Source: Planctomycetota bacterium (GTDB lineage Bacteria; Planctomycetota; Planctomycetia; Isosphaerales; Isosphaeraceae). Taken from it: DNA of 19,903 nucleotides. The notes below the pieces were generated by a model. The model searched no databases, was not told where the DNA came from, and saw nothing but the letters and a program-made list of their open reading frames with translations. Shown in pieces: positions 8,760-15,163 of the stretch. The DNA lies in NCBI GenBank assembly GCA_021777685.1, contig JAJYDH010000039.1:1262-21164 (forward strand), read 5' to 3'. Every line of letters begins with the position of its first letter. Position 1 is the stretch's first letter. The position numbers were made by a program, and so were the translations under genes.

Positions 8760-9297
8760 GTTACTCACCGGGCCGTCGTCGGATGTCCGGCTCGTCATCC
8801 CGGTCGTCTGCTTCATGGAAGCCTTCTCCGCCTTTGAGGACGAGAGGAGGCGCCAGAATCGGCTGATCGGCGACCTCCAATCTCAGATCAAGCAATTGGA
8901 GCGCAATGTTGTCTCCGCCCGAATCCGACCGCTGATCATCCACCTTGAAAAATCGGCGATCGAACTCCGAGAAATCCTCAACGACTCGCGGACCCGCCTG
9001 TATGAGGTGATCGAGATCCTCCGGTCGTCGGCCGAGCTGATCGGGCTCACGCCGAGCATCCTGGGTGATAGCCTCGCGAGGCCCTTGATCGGCGACCCGA
9101 CCGACGACCTGATCCTGGCCAGCATCCTGGATCATGCCAATTCTCAGCCCTCGGAGAGGAAGGCGTTCCTCTCGGAGAACCGCAAGGATTTCGACGACAG
9201 GCCGTATCCGAAGGCGGCCCTTGAAGCGGCCGGGGTCAAATACTTCGCCCAGGCGTCGAAGTTCCTGGAATGGCATCGCTCGCGGTCCGAATCATAG
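8683..9297 (+). CDS. PIN-domain protein (putative ribonuclease)
   Basis: The reading frame opens with TTG 8683, six bases after a GAGGGG site, and gives a 204-aa protein. The frame stays open further upstream, but that part is a shadow of the preceding gene. The start SILYVETNFVMSHSLGRD is a typical PIN first strand with an acidic residue at E9. Further PIN acids are E46 (CFMEAFSAF), D138/D141/D142 (GDPTDDLILASIL) and D169 (SENRKDFDD). Between them, residues about 52-120 form a long charged helical, probably coiled-coil insertion (RRRQNRLIGDLQSQIKQLER), longer than in VapC toxins. PIN domains are Mg2+-dependent RNases. The gene overlaps the PD-(D/E)XK-like gene by 77 bases, so the two probably act together. 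Its DNA is visibly less G+C-rich than its neighbours, consistent with transfer. Confidence 0.8.
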   Translation: MPTSILYVETNFVMSHSLGRDSATDELLTGPSSDVRLVIPVVCFMEAFSAFEDERRRQNRLIGDLQSQIKQLERNVVSARIRPLIIHLEKSAIELREILNDSRTRLYEVIEILRSSAELIGLTPSILGDSLARPLIGDPTDDLILASILDHANSQPSERKAFLSENRKDFDDRPYPKAALEAAGVKYFAQASKFLEWHRSRSES

Positions 9298-9340
9298 AAT
9301 GGAGAGTCGCGTGATCCCGAACCGGAGTCGAGCCTAGACC

Positions 9341-11668
9341 ATGTCGAACCGCCGCAAGGCCCATCTCGACGCTCTGGAACGGCGGCTGACCGGCCCGAAG
9401 CGGATCGCGCTGTTCGGCCACCGGGCCGTGGGCAAGACGACGCTCCTGGCGATGTTCTACCGCCAGGCGTCGACCGGCCAGGTCCCGGGCATCCGCCTGG
9501 CGGCGGTCGACCCGCCCAGCGCCGAGTATCTGGCCGAGAAGATCGCGCAGATCGAGTCGGGCGAGCCGCCGGCCGGCACCCTGGCCGAGACCGAGCTGAA
9601 GCTCCGCCTCTATCACGGCCCCGCCCGGTTCGACCTGATCGTCAAGGACTACCAGGGCGAGCACGTCACCCTCGGCACCGACGAGCCGATCCAGGCTTTT
9701 TTCGCCGACTGCGACGCCGTCCTGCTCTGCCTCGACCCCGAGGGCTCGACCCACCCGGCCGACCGCAGGCGCCGCCAGCAGGAGGTCGAGAACCTCCTGG
9801 AGCGCTACATCGAGCGGTCCGACGACGGCACCGCCGGCCGCCCCGTGGCCCTGCTTCTCACCAAGTTCGACAGGCTCCTCGCCCGGGGCGAGGGGGGCCA
9901 GGGGCCCGACGCGGTCGAGCGGCTGGTCGAGGCCCGCTACGGGATGACCCGCCACGCCCTGGCCCGCCACGTCCCCCACGGCGCCATGTTCGCCGTGAGC
10001 GCCTACGGCCGAGGCTCCGTCGACGGCCGGCCGCCGGCCGAGCTGCACCCGCTCGGCCTCGAAGGGCCGCTGGGATGGCTCGCCGACCAGCTCGAAGAGG
10101 TCGACCGCGAGCAGCTCGAATGGCTCTGGGACCTCGCCCCCGACGACCTGAACCGCCTGGCCCGGTGCGTCTCGGCCTTCGAGAGGCGTTATCCCCGCTC
10201 CGACCGCGCGGGGGACTTCCGCCGGAGGCTCGCCGAGGGGCAACGCCGCCGGTTCCGCCGGAGGCTGGTCGGGGCGACCCTGGGCGCGGCCCTGATCGCC
10301 GCCGGCCTGGCCGGGTACGACTACTGGGGCTTCCGAGACGCCACCCTGTTCGCCCAGGGCGACAACCCGCCCCCGGCCGTCGCCCGTCGGTGGGACGACC
10401 TGGTCAGGTGGCATCCGTCGCTCCGGCTGACCTGGCCCTCGAACGCGAGGCAGGCCCTGGCGATGCGCGACGAGTGGACGGTCAAGGCCGCCGCCACCCG
10501 CGTCAGCGCCGGGACCGCCGAGCCCGACGCCGCCGAGAAGCTCGCCCCGCTGAAGGAGCGGACCCCCACCCTGGCCATCGCCGTCCGAGAGGTCGAGAAG
10601 GCCCAGGATCTCGCCAGGCAGGAGGTCCGCTGGGCCGAGGTCAGGGCCGAGGCCGCCGCGTCGGCCGACGAGCCGGACGTCCCCCTCTCGGCGGTCAAGA
10701 AGTTCCTCCGCGAGTTCCCCGACTCGGTCCACCGGGCCGAGGCCGACGCCCTGCTCGTCTCGCTCCGGGGGCGCGTCGAGACCCGGGTCGCCGGCCGAGA
10801 GCGGCAGGTCCTCGACGACCTCGTCCGCTCCTCCGGCCTGCCCAACGCCAACCTCCCCGACCTGATCGAGCAGGCCCGCCAGTTCCTCGTCGAGCACCCC
10901 GAGAGCCGCTATCGCCCCGAGGGCGAACGCCTGCTCGACGACCTCGTCAAGACCCTGGACGACCGCGACATCGACAAGGCCCGCGAGTTCTCCAGTCGCA
11001 ACCCCACCGACTTCCCCCGGCGGATCGACCGCTACGGCGAGTACCTCAAGGCCCACGCCAAGGGGGGTCGCCACATCAGCGAGGCGACCGAGGCCAAGGA
11101 CAAGATCCTCCGGGCCTGGGACACCGACACCTACCGACGGGCCTACGACCACCTCGCCGCCCACCCCAACGACGTCGGCGAGGTCGCCCGCCAGCTCCGC
11201 GACTACCTCGCCCAGCATCCCGAAGGGCTCCGCGTGGCCGAGGCCAGACGCTACCTGGAATGGTGGGACAAGGTCTCGGTCCCCAACGACTATCGCGTGA
11301 CCCTCCGCCGAGGGACGTTCGACGCCAAGCTCGGCTCGACCTTCGGCGGCGCCCCGGACCTGGGCGTCATGGTCGAGGTCGCGGGCGTCTCCTACGGCCC
11401 CTCGCCGGTGATCCGCAACAACTATCAGCCGATCTGGGACTACACCTTCCCCCGCCCGGTCCGCTGGAAGCTCGGCGACCCGGTCACGGTCAAGGTGATC
11501 GACCACGGCTACTGGTCCGACGCCACCGTCGTCGTCCTGAGCAGCAAGAAGGGCGACCCCCTGGCCCTCCGGATGCTCTCCGACACCATCAAGCCCACCA
11601 GGGGCGGCACGACGACCCTCGTCTTCGCCTCCGACTTCAAGGTCCCCGACCTGCCCGCCCCGGAATGA
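9341..11668 (+). CDS. Membrane GTPase with TPR-like repeats and C2-like C-terminus
   Basis: This is a 775-aa P-loop NTPase. Residues 20-250 hold a GTPase-like domain: Walker A GHRAVGKTT (26-34), Walker B/G3-like DYQG (103-106), a G4-like TKFD (174-177) and a G5-like VSAYG (219-223). A basic patch RRRFRRR precedes one transmembrane helix (about 309-325), placing the NTPase in the cytoplasm and the rest in the periplasm. The outer part carries four imperfect helical repeats with an 'FLxxxPxSxxxxEAxxLL' flavour, at about 451-475, 508-535, 562-590 and 615-643, resembling TPR or BamD-type repeats. Residues about 650-770 look like a C2 domain (GPSPVIRNNYQPIWDYTF, then DPVTVKVIDHG). Start ATG 9341 follows a weak GAG site. 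The next gene encodes a GAP1-like protein, a pairing described for TRAFAC-GTPase conflict systems. The activity is inferred from motifs only. Confidence 0.82.
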   Translation: MSNRRKAHLDALERRLTGPKRIALFGHRAVGKTTLLAMFYRQASTGQVPGIRLAAVDPPSAEYLAEKIAQIESGEPPAGTLAETELKLRLYHGPARFDLIVKDYQGEHVTLGTDEPIQAFFADCDAVLLCLDPEGSTHPADRRRRQQEVENLLERYIERSDDGTAGRPVALLLTKFDRLLARGEGGQGPDAVERLVEARYGMTRHALARHVPHGAMFAVSAYGRGSVDGRPPAELHPLGLEGPLGWLADQLEEVDREQLEWLWDLAPDDLNRLARCVSAFERRYPRSDRAGDFRRRLAEGQRRRFRRRLVGATLGAALIAAGLAGYDYWGFRDATLFAQGDNPPPAVARRWDDLVRWHPSLRLTWPSNARQALAMRDEWTVKAAATRVSAGTAEPDAAEKLAPLKERTPTLAIAVREVEKAQDLARQEVRWAEVRAEAAASADEPDVPLSAVKKFLREFPDSVHRAEADALLVSLRGRVETRVAGRERQVLDDLVRSSGLPNANLPDLIEQARQFLVEHPESRYRPEGERLLDDLVKTLDDRDIDKAREFSSRNPTDFPRRIDRYGEYLKAHAKGGRHISEATEAKDKILRAWDTDTYRRAYDHLAAHPNDVGEVARQLRDYLAQHPEGLRVAEARRYLEWWDKVSVPNDYRVTLRRGTFDAKLGSTFGGAPDLGVMVEVAGVSYGPSPVIRNNYQPIWDYTFPRPVRWKLGDPVTVKVIDHGYWSDATVVVLSSKKGDPLALRMLSDTIKPTRGGTTTLVFASDFKVPDLPAPE

Positions 11669-11676
11669 CCTGATCC

Positions 11677-11756
11677 TGTAGGGTGGTGCCGAGCCTCGGG
11701 CGAGGCCCACCACGTCGGGATGGTGGGCCTCGCCCGAGGCTCGGCACCACCCTACA
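11677..11756. repeat. Perfect 36-bp inverted repeat, 8-base loop
   Basis: Arms 11677-11712 and 11721-11756 are exact reverse complements, separated by CGTCGGGA. The arm begins TGTAGGGTGGTGCCGAGC. It starts 8 bases after the GTPase stop and ends 25 bases before the GAP1-like start, so it would form a very stable hairpin in an operon transcript. There is no U-tract after it, so it is not a classical terminator. Perfect symmetry suggests a recently mobile palindromic element. Confidence 0.85.
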
Positions 11757-11781
11757 TCTCGATCCCCGGGCCGCGCGTCGC

Positions 11782-13134
11782 ATGGACATCCTCCTCGAAC
11801 AGCTCGTCTACGGCAGCTTCCCGTTCTGGGACCGGGGCTACGACGTCCTGGCCCGGTCGCCGGGCTGCCGGGCGGATTGGACGGCGGACGCGCTTGCCGC
11901 CTGCCGGCAGTTCGGCGAGGCTCCCTCGGGCGTGATCCCCTCGCCGGCCCTGTTCGCCCTCCCGCTCCCGAGCGGCCCCTGGGCGGTGGTGGGGGTCGAG
12001 CCTCAAGGGGAGGACGACCGGGGACGCCCCGGCGCGCTGGCCTTCCACGCCCTGCTGGTCGAGGCTCGCGACTACCGGAAGGCCGGCTCCGACCCCTTCG
12101 CCTTCGCCGGGGCACTCCGCCGCGACTGGTCGGCCGAAACCTCGCTGGACGCCCTGATCTGGACGATCGAACCTCACAAGGCCGCGACCCCGGCCGATCC
12201 CCGGGCCCGGCGGATCGCCGAGGCCCTGGGCCGGGGGAGACGGGTCGCCACCGAGTCGGCCGGGCCGATCGACGCACTCGCCCGCGAGGTCTGGGCCGCC
12301 CTGCCCGAGCCGACCCGCCGGCGGGCCTCGGTGGCGACCTGGGCGTTCGGCAACGCCAATCGGTTCGACCTCGTCGCCCTGCCCAGGCTGGCCGGCGTCG
12401 AGCTGGACCGCTCGTACGTCGACCCGGCCTCGATCGACGAGGCCCCCCCGGCCGTCACGTCCGGCCCCGAGGCAACCGGAGGCTCGACCCCGGAGGTTCC
12501 CCGGCCCCTTCCTTTATATAGGGCGCTGGCCGTCGCGGGCCTGGCGGGGGCGGTCGCGGCGGGCCTGGCCTGGCGAGGCTGGGAGGGCCATCGGAGTCCC
12601 GAGATCCCGCCGGATCGATCCCCGGCGAATCAGGCCGAGGCCGAGCCGACCCTCAGCCCGGAAACGAGGGCCCGGATCGTCGCCGAGCTGGAGGCGCTGG
12701 CGGATCGGTTCGAGGCGTTCGAGGTCGGCCCGATCGGCGACCCGACCGCCCTGATGGGGCGGTTCTCGGCGAGGGTCCGGTATCGGGGGCCGACCCTCTC
12801 GACCGCCGAATTCGCCCGGCTCCGGGCCGAATCCGACCCCGACCGCGACCGGGCGCTGGCCTGGCACGAGCGGGTCAAGGACTTCGCCGACGACCGCCCC
12901 CTGCCCGACGACTTCGCCCGGCTCCCCCTGCCCCGCCAGCTCGACCGGCTCGCCCGGTCGTTCCACCTGGAGCCCCCGGCCCGGCCCGAGGACATCCCCG
13001 GGGTGTTGCTCGACGCCCTCTCGCGCGACGGGCCCGTCCGACCCACCCCCCTGGCCGCCCGCTACCCGGCGCTCAGCGACTACGCCCGGTTCCTGGGCCG
13101 GCTCCCCCGCCGAAATGACGGCGGTAGCCCGTAG
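11782..13134 (+). CDS. GAP1-like (GTPase-associated protein 1) membrane protein
   Basis: The start is placed at ATG 11782, because the upstream open frame to 11683 runs through the palindrome. The protein has 450 aa. Residues 1-210 match a domain common in planctomycetes beside GTPase genes and called GAP1-N in conflict-system literature: LEQLVYGSFPFWDRGYDVLA, RSPGCRADW, QFGEAPSGVIPSPALFALPL, and GRPGALAFHALLVEARDY with a following DPF. A linker rich in Pro/Ala leads to one transmembrane helix (about 246-266, ALAVAGLAGAVAAGLAWRGW), then an acidic C-terminal domain (270-450) I do not recognise. The N-terminal domain is probably cytoplasmic, on the same side as the neighbouring GTPase domain. 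No good ribosome site is visible; translation may depend on readthrough from the GTPase gene past the palindrome. The exact subtype (GAP1-N1 or N2) is uncertain. Confidence 0.75.
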   Translation: MDILLEQLVYGSFPFWDRGYDVLARSPGCRADWTADALAACRQFGEAPSGVIPSPALFALPLPSGPWAVVGVEPQGEDDRGRPGALAFHALLVEARDYRKAGSDPFAFAGALRRDWSAETSLDALIWTIEPHKAATPADPRARRIAEALGRGRRVATESAGPIDALAREVWAALPEPTRRRASVATWAFGNANRFDLVALPRLAGVELDRSYVDPASIDEAPPAVTSGPEATGGSTPEVPRPLPLYRALAVAGLAGAVAAGLAWRGWEGHRSPEIPPDRSPANQAEAEPTLSPETRARIVAELEALADRFEAFEVGPIGDPTALMGRFSARVRYRGPTLSTAEFARLRAESDPDRDRALAWHERVKDFADDRPLPDDFARLPLPRQLDRLARSFHLEPPARPEDIPGVLLDALSRDGPVRPTPLAARYPALSDYARFLGRLPRRNDGGSP

Positions 13135-13166
13135 CCAGTCGCGGGCGAAGAGATGACAATGGGAGC

Positions 13167-14027
13167 ATGGACGCAACGGGCCGGCTCGACGGAGAGCCGG
13201 TCCCGGGATGCCGTCCGAAGCCGAGTGGTGATCGATCCGTGCCCGACCTCGAAGACCAGGACCGGAGTTGGAGCCGCGCCGCGAGCCGGTACGACGACCT
13301 GTTCCTCGACCCGTTCCGCCCGGGGGTCGAGAACCCGCTGCTGAACGCGATCCGGGCCATCCCCGACCCGGCCTCGAAGACGGTGGCCGACCTCGGGTGC
13401 GGGACCGGCCCGCTCTTGCCGCACCTGATCGGCCGGTTCGGGCGGGTGGTCGCCCTCGACTTCGCCCCGAAGATGGTCGAACTGGCCAAAAAGCGGCTCA
13501 AGGCGTCGGCCATCCCCGGGGGCGACCGGGTCGAGTTCGTGGTCCGGCCGATGGACCGGCTCGACGACTTCCGGGGGGCGTTCGACGTGGCCGTCGCGGT
13601 CAACTCGATCGTCATGCCCGACGTCCGCGACATCGACCGGACGCTGGCCGCCGTCCGCGCCAGCCTCCGGCCGGGTGGCGTGTTCCTGGGCATCATGCCG
13701 GCGATGGACGCGATCCATTACCATACGATGCTGCTGAACGACGAGGCCCTCGACCGCGGCCTCGACCCCGAGGAGGCCGAGCGGCACGCCACCTTCCAGG
13801 GCGAGCATCACTTCTACGAGTTCGCCTTCGGCCGGTTCGAATTCCAGGGTCTCCGCCAGAAGTTCTGGCAGCCCTTCGAGATCGAGCACCGGTTCGCCAA
13901 GGCCGGGTTCCCGAAGGTCGAGCTGGAGAAGGTCCTCTACCCCTGGGACGAGACCATCACCGGCGGCCCGACCTTCGCCGACTTCCCCCGGAGCTGGGAC
14001 TGGTCATTCCGGGCCGTCGCCCCCTGA
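13167..14027 (+). CDS. Class I SAM-dependent methyltransferase
   Basis: This 286-aa methyltransferase has motif I, VADLGCGTG (residues 73-81), for binding S-adenosylmethionine, followed by VVALDFAPKMVELAKKRL with the acidic residue that contacts the ribose. Later strands include FDVAVAVNSIVMPDV (motif IV region) and ASLRPGGVFLGIMPAMDAI. The C-terminal part (HHFYEFAFGRFEFQGLRQKFW onward) is family-specific, and the substrate cannot be predicted. ATG 13167 has GGGAG only one base upstream. GTG 13239 would give 262 aa starting PDLEDQDRSW; the first 24 residues look non-conserved, so the shorter form may be the real one. The gene follows the GAP1-like gene by 32 bases and may be transcribed with it. 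Confidence 0.85.
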   Translation: MDATGRLDGEPVPGCRPKPSGDRSVPDLEDQDRSWSRAASRYDDLFLDPFRPGVENPLLNAIRAIPDPASKTVADLGCGTGPLLPHLIGRFGRVVALDFAPKMVELAKKRLKASAIPGGDRVEFVVRPMDRLDDFRGAFDVAVAVNSIVMPDVRDIDRTLAAVRASLRPGGVFLGIMPAMDAIHYHTMLLNDEALDRGLDPEEAERHATFQGEHHFYEFAFGRFEFQGLRQKFWQPFEIEHRFAKAGFPKVELEKVLYPWDETITGGPTFADFPRSWDWSFRAVAP

Positions 14028-14061
14028 TCCGACCCATCGACCATCCATCGGAGCCGACCTC

Positions 14062-14346
14062 ATGGCCCCCGAACCCCGGACGCAGGAACAGTCGATCAAG
14101 GCGAGGAAGCGCGACCTCTTCGAGGACGACCCCGTCCTCGACGCCGGCCCCCGCCGGTCGTTCCAGGACTGCCTCAAGGAGACCCCCGGCGAGCCGCTCC
14201 CGGCCTGGATCAAGGCCGGGCTCTGGACCCTGGGCACGATCGTCATCCTCCTCCTCGTCGCCGCCCTGGCGACGATGGGAACCAAGAAGCCTAAAGCCAG
14301 CCATTCCAGGACGTTGAGCCCGATCGCCGCCCCTCGAAACGGCTGA
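14062..14346 (+). CDS. Small single-span membrane protein (94 aa)
   Basis: This is a short hypothetical protein with a good GGAG site 8 bases before ATG 14062. Residues 1-50 are charged and hydrophilic (SIKARKRDLFEDDP, RRSFQDCLKETPGEPL). One transmembrane helix spans about 51-71 (KAGLWTLGTIVILLLVAALA), followed by a short basic tail. The positive N-terminal segment suggests the N-terminus is cytoplasmic. It lies 34 bases after the methyltransferase on the same strand. Its 3' end borders the repeat-rich interval. No family is recognised. Confidence 0.65.
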   Translation: MAPEPRTQEQSIKARKRDLFEDDPVLDAGPRRSFQDCLKETPGEPLPAWIKAGLWTLGTIVILLLVAALATMGTKKPKASHSRTLSPIAAPRNG

Positions 14347-14426
14347 TCCAAGACGAACCCAACGGGCGAGCTGCGGGCCGGGTGCTTCGAGGTCGCGCGA
14401 AAACTCGAACCCAATCGCCAGGCTCC

Positions 14427-14555
14427 TCGTTCCCACGCTCCCGCGTGGGAATGCCGTCTTCGACGCTCCGCGTCGGCTTCGAGCCCGACCACGTCGATCG
14501 GCAGAGGACGCGGAGCGTCCCGGACGTCATTCCCACGTGGGAGCGTGAGAACGAG
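14427..14555. repeat. Imperfect ~48-bp inverted repeat with GTTCCCACGC core
   Basis: Left arm 14427-14475 and right arm 14508-14555 are reverse complements with about five mismatches and one single-base gap, around a 32-base loop. Each arm itself contains a small palindrome (CCCACGCTCCCGCGTGGG on the left, CCCACGTGGG on the right). The TCGTTCCCACGC...GCGTGGGAATG sequence is of a kind found dispersed in many bacterial genomes. Confidence 0.7.
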
Positions 14556-14680
14556 TTGGTCGGGTTGGCTTCGGGCAAAAACTCGAACCCAACCGCCGAC
14601 CCGGCTCCGCGCCTAAACTCGAACCCAACCGCGCGGGATGCCGTCCCGATGCGAACCCCACCCGAGTCGGTCGGGTGGGC

Positions 14681-14743
14681 GAGCGGGAGCGAAACCCGCC
14701 GGAGACGGCCTCGCCGGGCCCTTGGTGGGTTTCGCTCCCGCTC
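14681..14743. repeat. 20-bp inverted repeat (GAGCGGGAGCGAAACCC)
   Basis: Arms 14681-14700 and 14724-14743 pair at 19 of 20 positions with a 23-base loop. The repeat directly abuts the long hairpin element at 14746-14896, so the two may be one composite unit. Confidence 0.65.
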
Positions 14744-14745
14744 AC

Positions 14746-14896
14746 GGCTTTGCACATAAACGATCGCCGCTGAGACTTTTTATGGGATGATTGGGAGGGC
14801 AGGAAAATTAGAGATCTCAGATTTGATATCCCAGATCTCCTATTTCCACTAGACATCCATAAACGGTCTCAGCGGCGAGAGAAAAAGTGCAAAGCC
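14746..14896. repeat. 151-bp A+T-richer hairpin element
   Basis: Three nested pairs fold this stretch nearly end to end: GGCTTTGCAC (14746-14755) with GTGCAAAGCC (14887-14896); TCGCCGCTGAGAC with GTCTCAGCGGCGA; and GGAAAATTAGAGATCT with AGATCTCCTATTTCC. A TTTATGG/CCATAAA pair lies between the second and third. The interior is strikingly A+T-rich for this genome. It looks like a miniature inverted-repeat element or a structured RNA. Confidence 0.7.
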
Positions 14897-15040
14897 CCCG
14901 CTCACCCACCCTACAAAAACACGAACCCAACCGCCCGCCTGAGGCACGTTCCAACGCGAAGCCAACCGCCCCCGCCAACTCGAACCCAACCGGACCATCC
15001 GCCATCACGATGCAAGTCCCCCGACGAGGGCCAGGACAGG

Positions 15041-15058
15041 ACGGCCCGCGCGGGCCGT
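15041..15058. repeat. 18-bp GC palindrome
   Basis: ACGGCCCGCGCGGGCCGT is a perfect self-complementary sequence without a loop, about 105 bases beyond the stop of the minus-strand TPR gene. It could be part of a transcription end or a protein-binding site. No T-run follows on either strand. Confidence 0.35.
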
Positions 15059-15163
15059 TCGCCCTTGATATTCACCACGGACGGGGGTCGACAAACACAG
15101 TCTTTGCCGGATTCTCCGAGATGGTCCCGGCCCCCGGGGCTGCCCGGCATCGGACCCCGACCT

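Larger units (their letters stand above)
14352..14993. repeat. Scattered copies of a short repeat (AACTCGAACCCAACCG)
   Basis: Near-identical copies start at about 14401, 14577, 14615, 14915 and 14977. Diverged copies lie at 14352 (GACGAACCCAACGGG) and 14956 (GCGAAGCCAACCGCC), and an inverted relative (CGGGTTGGCTTCG) lies near 14561. Spacing is irregular and the sequences between copies differ in kind, so this is not a tandem repeat or CRISPR array. Confidence 0.7.
14347..15163. other. 817-bp gene-free, repeat-packed interval
   Basis: No protein gene is convincing here; open frames translate repeated motifs such as VGFEF/NSNPT. The interval holds at least three inverted repeats (14427-14555, 14681-14743, 14746-14896), a CCCACCCGA/TCGGGTGGG hairpin (14657-14679), an 18-bp GC palindrome (15041-15058), and scattered copies of a unit close to AACTCGAACCCAACCG. 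It separates the 94-aa gene from the convergent TPR gene. Confidence 0.75.

Noticed and set aside
11683..11781. Extension of the GAP1-like protein to ATG 11683
   Set aside because: The extra 33 residues are encoded by the palindrome, and the conserved domain begins right at ATG 11782.
9236..12277. A 1013-aa open frame on the minus strand opposite the GTPase
   Set aside because: It mirrors the codon positions of the GTPase gene, has no recognisable motif, and crosses the perfect inverted repeat. The plus strand carries clear GTPase motifs.
12514..12521. TTTATATA as a promoter -10 region
   Set aside because: It lies inside the coding region of the GAP1-like gene, just before its membrane helix, and has no -35 partner or downstream gene start.
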